From Gammaproteobacteria bacterium (lineage in GTDB: Bacteria > Pseudomonadota > Gammaproteobacteria > Steroidobacterales > Steroidobacteraceae): 27,511 nucleotides of DNA. Where the stretch lies: the NCBI GenBank assembly GCA_027451085.1, contig DAIDKA010000227.1:1-27511 (forward strand). The letters are read 5' to 3'. Under the pieces are notes generated by a model that had not been told where the DNA came from, ran no database searches, and was given only the letters and a program-made list of their open reading frames with translations. Positions 7,267-14,429 of this stretch are shown in pieces (the stretch's first letter is position 1; each line of letters starts with the position of its first letter). The position numbers and the translations under genes were made by a program.

Positions 7267-8886
7267 ATGAACACGCCATCGAGTCAACCACCGGCCCCAT
7301 CCTGCGAGATCACCGGCACCGTGCTGGTTGGAGCGGCTGCGGATCACAGCCCGCGCACCGCCACGTTTGCAGCCTACGATGCCGTCACAGGGGCGGCGCT
7401 CGCACCGCGCTTCGAGGAGGCAGGCCCGCAGGACGCGGCCCGTGCCTGCGCACTCGCCGCGGCTGCCTTCGAGTCCTGCAATGAGCTGGCGCCGGTGAGG
7501 CGGGCGCAGTTTCTGCAGCGCATCGGACTTGAGATCCTGGAACTGGGGGACGCACTGATCGAGCGGGCGATGGCGGAAACCGGCCTGCCAAGGGGGCGGT
7601 TGGAAGGTGAACGCCAGCGCACCGTTGGACAGCTGGAATTCTTCGCCTCGATTGTGCGCGAGGGCGCGTGGATCGACGCCACAATCGATCCGGAGCAGCC
7701 CCAGCGCCTGCCGGCCCGCCGGCCGGACCTGCGGCGGCGCCATATCAGCATCGGCCCGGTGGCGGTGTTCGGTGCCTCGAACTTTCCGCTGGCGTTCTCC
7801 GTGGCCGGCGCAGACACCGCCGCCGCCCTGGCGGCGGGCTGCCCGGTCGTGGTCAAGGGCCATCCGGCCCACGCCGGCACCGGTGAGCTGGTGGCTCGTG
7901 CAGTCCGCGGGGCGGTCGCAGCGTGCGGCCTGCCGGTGGGTACATTCTCCTACCTGCCCGGCACGACTGCGGAGCTCGGCGCAGCACTGGTGGCGGACCC
8001 GAACATCCGTGCCGTCGGTTTCACTGGCTCCCGCGCCGGAGGCCTCGCGCTGGCCCGGGTCGCCGCCGCTCGCGCCGAACCCATCCCTGTATTTGCAGAA
8101 ATGTCGAGCATCAACCCGGTGATCCTTCTGCCGGGCGCGGCGCGGCGGCGCGGCGCGCAACTGGGACAGGACTACATCGCCTCAGTCACGCTTGGGGCGG
8201 GGCAGTTCTGCACCAGTCCCGGAGTGGTGCTGGTGCTGGAGCACTCCCAGACCGATGCCTTCGAGCAGGCGGCCACCGCTGCCCTGCACGACAGCGCGGC
8301 GCAGCCCATGTTGACCGGCGCGATTCAAACCGCGTACCGCCGCGGCGTCGACCAGCTGTTATCGCACCCGGGCGTGGAGTGTCTGGCACGGGGCCGTCCC
8401 GGAGCCGGTGCGCAGCCGGGCCAGGCAGCGCTGCTTGCCGTCACCGCCGAGCGCTTCATGTCGGAGGCGGCGCTGCGCCAGGAGGTCTTCGGCCCGGCCT
8501 CTTTGCTGGTGCGCGCGCGCGACTTGCAGCAGATCGGATGCGTCATCGATCTGCTGGAAGGACAACTCACCACCACGATTCTGTTCGAGCCGGAGGACGA
8601 ACCGAGCGTCGCGGCGCTGTTGCCGCACCTGCAGCGCAAGGCCGGCCGCATCATCGGCAACGGCTGGCCCACCGGTGTCGAGGTATGTCATGCCATGGTA
8701 CATGGCGGGCCGTATCCAGCCACCACCGACGCGCGCTACACCTCGGTGGGCGCGCTTGCCCTGCAGCGCTTCCTGCGCCCGATCTGCTATCAGAACCTGC
8801 CGGATTCGCTGCTGCCGGCTGCGCTGCGGTCTGACAATCCACTGCAGCTGCCGCGGCGCATCGACGGCGTCCTGCACGCCAGCTGA
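7267..8886 (+). CDS. Alpha-ketoglutarate semialdehyde dehydrogenase (2,5-dioxovalerate dehydrogenase)
   Basis: Last step of the oxidative pentose route: oxidises alpha-ketoglutarate semialdehyde to alpha-ketoglutarate with NAD(P)+. 539 aa, aldehyde dehydrogenase superfamily, soluble. Visible: cofactor and active-site Asn172 in FGASNFPLAFS, Lys197 in VVKGHPAH, GFTGSRAGG near 251-259, catalytic Glu278 in VFAEMSSINPV, and nucleophile Cys315 in GAGQFCTSPGV. The EMSSINPV and SNFPLAFS variants are those of the KGSA-dehydrogenase/AraE-type branch rather than classical betaine or succinate-semialdehyde enzymes. The ATG at 7267 has no Shine-Dalgarno and lies nine bases after a TATAAT, suggesting a leaderless transcript. 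It heads a three-gene operon with the FAH-fold dehydratase and the sugar dehydrogenase. Function by family and context, high confidence. Confidence 0.9.
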   Translation: MNTPSSQPPAPSCEITGTVLVGAAADHSPRTATFAAYDAVTGAALAPRFEEAGPQDAARACALAAAAFESCNELAPVRRAQFLQRIGLEILELGDALIERAMAETGLPRGRLEGERQRTVGQLEFFASIVREGAWIDATIDPEQPQRLPARRPDLRRRHISIGPVAVFGASNFPLAFSVAGADTAAALAAGCPVVVKGHPAHAGTGELVARAVRGAVAACGLPVGTFSYLPGTTAELGAALVADPNIRAVGFTGSRAGGLALARVAAARAEPIPVFAEMSSINPVILLPGAARRRGAQLGQDYIASVTLGAGQFCTSPGVVLVLEHSQTDAFEQAATAALHDSAAQPMLTGAIQTAYRRGVDQLLSHPGVECLARGRPGAGAQPGQAALLAVTAERFMSEAALRQEVFGPASLLVRARDLQQIGCVIDLLEGQLTTTILFEPEDEPSVAALLPHLQRKAGRIIGNGWPTGVEVCHAMVHGGPYPATTDARYTSVGALALQRFLRPICYQNLPDSLLPAALRSDNPLQLPRRIDGVLHAS

Positions 8887-8912
8887 CGCCTGTCCCAGGG
8901 AGACACATAATC

Positions 8913-9893
8913 GTGCTGTCTTTGATTCAGTTCCGCGCGCCTGCAGGCCCACGCGGCGTGGCCATCATCCGTGAGCGGGGCACAGCCGTCGCACTGAACT
9001 CGGTGACCTCGACACTGGAGCTGGCCACCCGCGCGGGCCGCGAAGGCCTGGACATCGAGCAGCTGATCGCCGCAGTGGGCACCGGCGCACGGCTCGAGCT
9101 GGCGCACCTTGAGCTGCTGCCGCCCATCGATCATCCGGACCCGGCCCATGTCCTGGTGAGTGGCACCGGACTCACCCACCTGGGTTCTGCCACCGAACGC
9201 GATCGCATGCATCGCAGGGTGAATGCGGGCGTGCAGCTCACCGACTCCATGCGCATGTTCAAGATGGGACTGGAAGGCGGCAAGCCGGCGGACGGGACTC
9301 CAGGCGTACAGCCAGAGTGGTTCTACAAGGGCGACGGCTCCTGCCTGGTCGCCCCCGGCGGCGTGCTGGCCGCGCCGGATTTTGCACTCGACGCCGGCGA
9401 GGAGCCGGAGATCGCCGGCATCTATGTCATCGACGCCGGCGGCAGGCCGCTGCGGCTCGGCTACGCCCTGGGCAATGACTTTTCCGATCACATCATGGAG
9501 CGGGAGAACTACCTTTGGCTGGCACACTCGAAGCTGCGGCCGGCAGCGCTGGGTCCGGAGCTGCTGGTCGGGCCGCTGCCGCCACAGGTCCATGGGATGA
9601 GCCGCATCCTGCGCGGGGGCTCCGTGCTGTGGGAGAGGCCCTTCGTCTCAGGTGAAGCCAACATGTCCCACAGCTTACAGAACCTGGAGCACCATCATTT
9701 CAAATACGCCGCCTTGCGCCGGCCCGGGGATGTCCACGTGCACTTCTTCGGCACCGGCACCCTGTCCTTCAGCGACGGCGTGCGTGCTCAGCCGGGCGAC
9801 ACGTTCGAAATCACCGCGGCGCCATTCACCCTGCCGCTGCGCAACGAGCTGGGCATCGCGGTCACCGCCCAGCCGGTGGTGCGAGCATTGTGA
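8913..9893 (+). CDS. AraD1/GguC-type FAH-superfamily 2-keto-3-deoxy-L-arabonate dehydratase
   Basis: Predicted to dehydrate 2-keto-3-deoxypentonate to alpha-ketoglutarate semialdehyde. 326 aa with the fumarylacetoacetate-hydrolase fold. Candidate metal ligands are Glu164/Glu166 in AGEEPEIAGIYVID and Asp189 in LGNDFSDHIMERENYLW; VSGTGLTHLGSATERDRMH (82-100) and FYKGDGSCLVAPGG (137-150) are typical of the AraD1/GguC group. This is not the DHDPS/NAL-type AraD of Azospirillum; it is the FAH-type replacement for the same step. The start is GTG at 8913, with AGGGAG about ten bases upstream and 26 bases after the previous stop. Its last four bases (GTGA) overlap the GTG start of the dehydrogenase gene, so the two are translationally coupled. 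No signal peptide. The reaction is assigned from family plus complete pathway context. Confidence 0.85.
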   Translation: MLSLIQFRAPAGPRGVAIIRERGTAVALNSVTSTLELATRAGREGLDIEQLIAAVGTGARLELAHLELLPPIDHPDPAHVLVSGTGLTHLGSATERDRMHRRVNAGVQLTDSMRMFKMGLEGGKPADGTPGVQPEWFYKGDGSCLVAPGGVLAAPDFALDAGEEPEIAGIYVIDAGGRPLRLGYALGNDFSDHIMERENYLWLAHSKLRPAALGPELLVGPLPPQVHGMSRILRGGSVLWERPFVSGEANMSHSLQNLEHHHFKYAALRRPGDVHVHFFGTGTLSFSDGVRAQPGDTFEITAAPFTLPLRNELGIAVTAQPVVRAL

Positions 9894-10825
9894 GACAGCC
9901 CCTGCGCGTAGCCGTGGTCGGGCTGGGGAAGATCGCCCAGGACCGGCATCTGCCCATGATTGCGCGCTCTGCGGACTTTCAGCTGGTTGCCGCGGCCAGC
10001 CCGCAAGGCGTTGCGCCGGGAGTGCCGGTGTTCCCCGATCTGCCGAAGCTGCTCGACTCCGGCATCGCCTTCGACTGCGTGGTGCTGAGCCAGCCGCCCC
10101 AGTTCCGGTTCGAGGCGGCGCAGCTGGCTTTGCGGGCCGGCAAGCATGTGCTGCTGGAAAAGCCCCCCGCTGACGACACCGAACAGGTGGCACAGCTGGT
10201 CAGCCTCGCAGTCGCGGCGCGCACCACCCTGTTCACGGCCTGGCACTCGCGCTACGCCGCCGGGGTCGGGCCTGCACGGGCCTGGCTTGCCGACCGTCGC
10301 ATCCAGTCGGTACGCATCGAATGGCTGGAGGACGTGCGTCAGTGGCATCCGAACCAGGCTTGGATCTGGCAGCCGGGGGGGCTGGGCGTCTTTGATCCAG
10401 GAATCAATGCTCTGTCCATCCTCACCCATCTCGTTCCGGAGCCGCTGCAGGTGCTGGAAGGCGTGCTGGAAATCCCGGCACACCGGCAAACCCCGATCGC
10501 GGCGCGGCTGCATCTCGCCGCCGCACCGGCAACCGGCACCGTCGTGACCGCCGTCTTCGACTGGCGTGCAGCGGGCCCGCCAAAGTGGAAGCTGCAGCTG
10601 CACACCGAGCGCGGACTACTGGAGTTGCACGACGGCGGCGCCGTGGTGACCATCGACGGGGCGGCGATGCCGCTGCGGCCGGTGGATGAATATCAGGCGC
10701 TGTACCAGCACTTCGCCACGCTGGTGCGGACCGGCGCAAGCCATGTGGACAGCGAGCCGCTGCGTCTCACCCAGCAAGCCTTCGCCCGCTGCGCCGTCCG
10801 GCACGTGGAGCCATTCACCGGCTGA
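9890..10825 (+). CDS. Gfo/Idh/MocA-family L-arabinose (D-galactose) 1-dehydrogenase
   Basis: First oxidation of the pathway: L-arabinose + NAD(P)+ to L-arabinono-lactone; relatives also accept D-galactose. 311 aa. The N-terminal Rossmann motif VVGLGKIAQDRHLP (9-22) binds the nucleotide. Lys91 in LLEKPPADD is the conserved catalytic-type lysine, followed by TAWHSRYAAGVGPAR (116-130), WLEDVRQWHP (145-154) and GGLGVFDPGINALSI with Asp169 and Asn173. By memory these segments track the Azospirillum brasilense L-arabinose 1-dehydrogenase along its full length, including WIWQPGGLGVFDPGINALSI. The GTG start overlaps the preceding stop (GTGA). It ends the operon; a 146-base AT-rich gap follows. Substrate confidence is good because all four downstream enzymes are encoded nearby. 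Confidence 0.88.
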   Translation: MRQPLRVAVVGLGKIAQDRHLPMIARSADFQLVAAASPQGVAPGVPVFPDLPKLLDSGIAFDCVVLSQPPQFRFEAAQLALRAGKHVLLEKPPADDTEQVAQLVSLAVAARTTLFTAWHSRYAAGVGPARAWLADRRIQSVRIEWLEDVRQWHPNQAWIWQPGGLGVFDPGINALSILTHLVPEPLQVLEGVLEIPAHRQTPIAARLHLAAAPATGTVVTAVFDWRAAGPPKWKLQLHTERGLLELHDGGAVVTIDGAAMPLRPVDEYQALYQHFATLVRTGASHVDSEPLRLTQQAFARCAVRHVEPFTG

Positions 10826-10842
10826 TCAGTCACTGCACCAGC

Positions 10843-10906
10843 GCTCCGGTTCAATTTTAATTACGTATTTAATTACGCAGACAAATACTGGTCCAATTGC
10901 CGGAGC
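10843..10906. promoter_or_regulatory. AT-rich island with inverted arms, direct repeats and shared operator-like motif
   Basis: GCTCCGG-TT-CAATT (10843-10856) and AATTG-CCGGAGC (10895-10906) form 12-bp inverted arms with a two-base bulge around a markedly AT-rich core. Inside, TTTAATTACG is directly repeated (10856-10865 and 10868-10877, 12-bp period). TTACGCAGACAAATAC (10873-10888) matches the motif in the galM/permease promoter at 12 of 16 positions. The island is the likely control region of the downstream carboxylesterase (ATG 10972). The arms could also form a rho-independent-like or protein-binding structure after the dehydrogenase gene. Confidence 0.45.
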
Positions 10907-10971
10907 AGCGTTATCATGCGGCCCGGTTCAGATCTTCAAGCTGCAACAGCGTCAGTTTCCCGGGGGATTTG

Positions 10972-12693
10972 ATGAAACAGGCCGATCTGAGTGAGGATCG
11001 TCTGACCTCGCGGCGCCAGGCCCTGCTGCTGGCCGCCGGCGCCGGCGTAGGTGCCGTGCTGGCGGCCGGCGCTCAGGCAGAGGAGCCCGGCAACGTGCCT
11101 TGCGGCAATCCTCCCGGCACACCCGCCAGCGGGTCCGGCGTCGGACGCGCAGTGCGTTGCAGCACCCCGCCATGGGCGGTGGCCACAACGCAGTACGGCA
11201 AGGTCCGTGGCTATCTCGAAGATGGTGTGTTGATCTTCAAGGGCGTGCCCTATGGCCAGGACACGGGTGGCGACAACCGCTGGCTGCCGGCTCGCGCGCC
11301 CTTGCCCTGGAAAAGGGAGCGGCCCACGCTGGTGTACGGCGCCAACTGTCCCCAGCAGCTCCACGATTTCAGGGCCGTTGAACAGTCGTTCCTGCAGCAG
11401 TGGACGGACGGCTATCTCGGCGAGGACCTGCTCAAGCTCAATATCTGGACCCCGGCGCTGTCCGGCCGCCGTCCGGTCATGTTCTACATCCACGGCGGCG
11501 GCTTCAGCTTCGGCTCCTCCTACGAACTTGCCGCGCACGACGGCGCGCAGCTGGCGCGGCATCACGACGTCGTTCAGGTGTCGGTCTATCACCGCCTCAA
11601 TGCCCTCGGTTTCCTGGACCTGTCCGAGGTCGGCGGAGAGACCTACGCGGATTCCGCCAACCTCGGCATGACGGACCTGGTGGCTGCGCTGCGCTGGGTT
11701 CGCGATAACATCGCGAACTTTGGCGGAGATCCGGACAATGTCATGATCTACGGCCAGTCTGGCGGCGGCTCCAAGGTCACTACGCTGATGGGCATGCCGT
11801 CAGCGGCCGGCCTGTTTCATCGGGCCGGCGTGCAGTCCGGCGGCGGCGGCAATCCGCCTGATTCCGGACAGGCCCGGGAGCTGACGCGCCAGCTCATGGT
11901 GGAGCTGGGCCTGGGCCCGCACGACATCGAATCGTTGAGGCGCATGGACTGGGCCACTCTCAACCGCGCAGCCAGCGTCACCATCGCCAGGTTGAACCCG
12001 CCCCGGCAGGGCTTTGGCATCGGGTCACCCCCCGACCCTCAGCCCCGCGTCGGCTGGGGCCCGGTGCTCGACGGCCGTGTGATCACCGAGCGTGCGTTCT
12101 TCGAACAGGCACCGTCGCTCTCGCGGCACATACCGCTGCTGATCGGTTCGGTCAGCGAAGAAGGCAATCGCATGCTCTCCCGGCCCACCGAGGCGCAGTG
12201 GCAAGCGGAGCTGGCCCGCTCGCTGGGAGAGCGCAAAGCCGCGGCGCTGATAGCTGCCTTGAAGCGCGCGTATCCCGACAAAAGCATCCGCACCCTGTCT
12301 TACGCCGTGGGGGGGATCGGGCAGCGCAACAACGTCCAGCGCATGTCGCGCATGCAATACCAGCTGCACGGCGCGGCGGTTTATCAATACTACTTCACGT
12401 GGCAGTCGCCCATGCTCGAGGACGCTGGCGCCTGGCATACCTCGGAACTGGCGTTCTGCTTTGACAACGCCGAACGCTGCCGTCAGGGCACGGGCAACAC
12501 CCCCGAGGCACAGCGGCTGGCGCATCGTATGGCAACAGCCTGGGCGAGCTTCGCCCGCAGCGGCAATCCCAGCCAACCCGGGCTCATATGGGCGCCGACC
12601 GATCCCATGCGTTGTCAGACGATGGTCTTTGACAACGAGTGCCGCATGGTTGATGACCCTGAGGGTGAGGTGCGGCGAATCCTGTTGTCCTGA
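10972..12693 (+). CDS. Tat-exported type-B carboxylesterase
   Basis: Serine esterase of the carboxylesterase type-B/cholinesterase-like alpha/beta fold, predicted to act outside the cytoplasm on an ester substrate. 573 aa from ATG 10972, which has CGGGGGA seven bases upstream; an upstream in-frame ATG at 10897 has no such site and would bury the signal peptide. Residues 13-36 (SRRQALLLAAGAGVGAVLAAGAQA) form a twin-arginine signal with AQA cleavage. Catalytic triad: Ser263 in YGQSGGGSK, Glu397 in SVSEEGNRM, and His489 in AWHTSELAF; oxyanion loop HGGGFSFGSS at 174-183. It lies between the arabinose operon and a second exported hydrolase 63 bases downstream, and its upstream island carries the arabinose-promoter motif. 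A role in removing acyl groups from plant polysaccharide fragments is inference. Confidence 0.88.
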   Translation: MKQADLSEDRLTSRRQALLLAAGAGVGAVLAAGAQAEEPGNVPCGNPPGTPASGSGVGRAVRCSTPPWAVATTQYGKVRGYLEDGVLIFKGVPYGQDTGGDNRWLPARAPLPWKRERPTLVYGANCPQQLHDFRAVEQSFLQQWTDGYLGEDLLKLNIWTPALSGRRPVMFYIHGGGFSFGSSYELAAHDGAQLARHHDVVQVSVYHRLNALGFLDLSEVGGETYADSANLGMTDLVAALRWVRDNIANFGGDPDNVMIYGQSGGGSKVTTLMGMPSAAGLFHRAGVQSGGGGNPPDSGQARELTRQLMVELGLGPHDIESLRRMDWATLNRAASVTIARLNPPRQGFGIGSPPDPQPRVGWGPVLDGRVITERAFFEQAPSLSRHIPLLIGSVSEEGNRMLSRPTEAQWQAELARSLGERKAAALIAALKRAYPDKSIRTLSYAVGGIGQRNNVQRMSRMQYQLHGAAVYQYYFTWQSPMLEDAGAWHTSELAFCFDNAERCRQGTGNTPEAQRLAHRMATAWASFARSGNPSQPGLIWAPTDPMRCQTMVFDNECRMVDDPEGEVRRILLS

Positions 12694-12756
12694 CAATCGC
12701 GCGCCCGCAGCGACACCCACTGACCGCCAGAACCCATTGTGGCAACGGAGAGAATC

Positions 12757-13749
12757 ATGAAGCGAGCCAGCCTGGCCGTCCTGATGCTGGGAACCCTGCT
12801 GCCGGCTTTGGCGCTGCAGCGCCAACCGTTAGTCGCTGCGGCCGAACCAACGGCATCGGCTGCTGCCGCGGTGATCCCCGCGACCACGGCGCTGGGCTCC
12901 GGCCCCTGGCACGCAGTGATGGAGGTCCCTGAGACCTTACCCACTCACACCGTTTACCACCCGAAGGACCTTGCCGCCGCCGCACCGCTGCCCGTGGTGC
13001 TTTGGGGCAACGGCGCGTGCGCCGATGCTGGTGACCGCTTCCGCTGGTTCCTGAGCGACATCGCCTCCTACGGCTATGTCGTGCTCGCCATCGGTCCCAT
13101 CCGTAACCAGTCCGACTGGCCGCCCCAGCTTATGGTACCGATCCCGGCCGGCGCCTCGCCCGCCATTCCCAAGGGCAAGCCCATCGCCAGCATGGTACCG
13201 CAGACCCGCACGGCGCAGCTTCTTCAGGCTCTGGACTGGGCTACCCGCGAAAACGAACGACCCGGCAGCCAGTTCTACCACCGCCTGAACGTCAAGGCCG
13301 TGGCGACAATGGGACAGTCCTGCGGCGGAGCCCAGGCGTTGGAAGCCGCCCTGGACCCGCGCGTGCGCACCACCATGCTGTTCAACAGCGGTCTGTTTGC
13401 CGGGGTCACGACCATGGGCGGCGGCCGACCCCTGACCAAGCAGACCCTGACTCAGCTGCACGCACCCATCGCCTATATCAGCGGTGATGACGAAGATCTC
13501 GCCTACGCCAACGCCAACGATGACTTCAAGCATATCAACCAGGTGCCGGTGTTCCGCGCCTATCTCCGTGGCGCTGTACACGAGGGTACTTACTCGGAGC
13601 GCAACGGCGGCGAGTTCGCGGGCGTCGCCGTCGCCTGGCTCAACTGGCAGCTGCGCTCAGACCGGCACGCAGCGCGGCTGTTCATCGGTCCGGATTGCGG
13701 GCTGTGCGTCAATCCACAGTGGGTGGTGCACGGCAAGAACCTGCAATGA
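12757..13749 (+). CDS. Exported alpha/beta hydrolase (dienelactone hydrolase/chlorophyllase-like)
   Basis: Putative serine hydrolase of 330 aa; the natural substrate is not recognisable. ATG 12757 is preceded by ACGGAGAGAATC, a good ribosome site; an in-frame GTG 18 bases earlier lacks one. Residues 1-29 form a signal peptide (LAVLMLGTLLPALAL). Alpha/beta-fold elements are VVLWGNGACAD (80-90, oxyanion strand-loop with Cys88), GYVVLAIGP (106-114), nucleophile Ser188 in MGQSCGGAQA, acid in SGDDEDLAY (Asp244/245), and His275 in GAVHEGTY. The Cys next to the nucleophile and CGLCVNPQW near the C-terminus hint at disulfides, in keeping with export. It follows the type-B esterase on the same strand (63-base gap, no terminator seen) and is convergent with the DUF3237 gene. 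Confidence 0.75.
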   Translation: MKRASLAVLMLGTLLPALALQRQPLVAAAEPTASAAAAVIPATTALGSGPWHAVMEVPETLPTHTVYHPKDLAAAAPLPVVLWGNGACADAGDRFRWFLSDIASYGYVVLAIGPIRNQSDWPPQLMVPIPAGASPAIPKGKPIASMVPQTRTAQLLQALDWATRENERPGSQFYHRLNVKAVATMGQSCGGAQALEAALDPRVRTTMLFNSGLFAGVTTMGGGRPLTKQTLTQLHAPIAYISGDDEDLAYANANDDFKHINQVPVFRAYLRGAVHEGTYSERNGGEFAGVAVAWLNWQLRSDRHAARLFIGPDCGLCVNPQWVVHGKNLQ

Positions 13750-13800
13750 CACCACCTCGCATGTCCCTCCCCTCCCCCGGGGCTGCGGTGCCGTGCCGGT

Positions 13801-14388
13801 TTACTCCACCTGGTAGAACTTCAGACGGATGGCGTTGAGTGGCGGGGGGACCTTCCCCGCCACCGCCGGTGACGGTCTGTCAAGTTCCAGCGTGGCCACG
13901 AAAGTGGCATGCGTCATCCACTCATACGGCCCCTTGGGGGCCTCGAAGCGCGGCCGGAAGAAACTCCGCGCTCCACCAGGACCACCCGGAGCACAAGCCG
14001 ACCCCTCATTCAGCACATGGATGAGGGTACCGTCCTGGGTCCGGATGAAATAGTCCGCAGACAGCATGCTGCAGCCATCGGGCAACCCCAGCTGATAGTC
14101 CCAGCCGCCCGGCACCACCTCCCCGGTGAGCTTCGGTCCGGCGATGCTCCCCCCGGTTATCGGGATGTACTGCCGATGGCCAAAATCCGTCTGTCCCAGC
14201 ACCACCGCGGGGGCCAAGGTCACCCGGAACTCGAAGGCGAACTCAAGATGCGGAAAAGCTGCTGCTGGCGGCGTGCTGCCCAAGGGCGCAGCCGGACCGG
14301 ACGCACCCTGAGCCTGCGCCACACCCTGCCATAGCAGGCACAGCACAGCACCAAGACCCGCGTGGCGTTGCATGGTGTTGTCAGACAT
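13801..14388 (-). CDS. DUF3237 family protein, probably exported
   Basis: 195 aa; function unknown. ATG 14388 is chosen because AAGGAG lies seven bases upstream; longer in-frame starts would overlap the preceding GDSL gene. Residues 8-27 (RHAGLGAVLCLLWQGVAQAQ) form a signal peptide. The remainder shows DUF3237 signatures: LEFAFEFRVTLAP (48-60), HRQYIPITGGSIAGPKLTG (71-89), PGGWDYQ (93-99), SADYFIRTQDGTLIHVLNEG (110-129), and a C-terminal FVATLELD strand. Members form a small beta-barrel; no enzymatic activity is established to my knowledge. It is the last gene of the tannase-ROK-LacI-GDSL operon, 41 bases after the GDSL stop, so it probably serves the same ester-sugar pathway, perhaps as an accessory or binding protein (inference). 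The 51-base gap to the convergent hydrolase shows no clear terminator. Confidence 0.82.
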   Translation of the reverse strand: MSDNTMQRHAGLGAVLCLLWQGVAQAQGASGPAAPLGSTPPAAAFPHLEFAFEFRVTLAPAVVLGQTDFGHRQYIPITGGSIAGPKLTGEVVPGGWDYQLGLPDGCSMLSADYFIRTQDGTLIHVLNEGSACAPGGPGGARSFFRPRFEAPKGPYEWMTHATFVATLELDRPSPAVAGKVPPPLNAIRLKFYQVE

Positions 14389-14429
14389 TATCGGCTCCTT
14401 GGTTTGTCTCATGAGTTCTCGGTGGAGAT

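Noticed and set aside
5726..7270. 514-codon plus-strand open frame across the permease end and antisense to the lactonase gene
   Set aside because: Low-complexity Arg/Pro/His-rich translation with no family motif; it is a high-GC shadow of two well-supported genes.
6955..8160. 401-codon minus-strand open frame
   Set aside because: Antisense to the KGSA dehydrogenase and out of frame with the lactonase; composition is that of a shadow frame.
7923..8834. 303-codon plus-strand open frame
   Set aside because: Lies in another frame entirely inside the KGSA dehydrogenase gene, which has all catalytic residues.
10897..10971. Longer N-terminus for the type-B carboxylesterase starting at ATG 10897
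   Set aside because: It would put 25 residues ahead of the twin-arginine signal and lacks a ribosome site, while ATG 10972 has CGGGGGA at proper spacing.
13750..13800. Bidirectional terminator between the convergent hydrolase and DUF3237 genes
   Set aside because: Only a short CCCCGGGG self-complementary run is present; no stable stem plus T-tract is visible.
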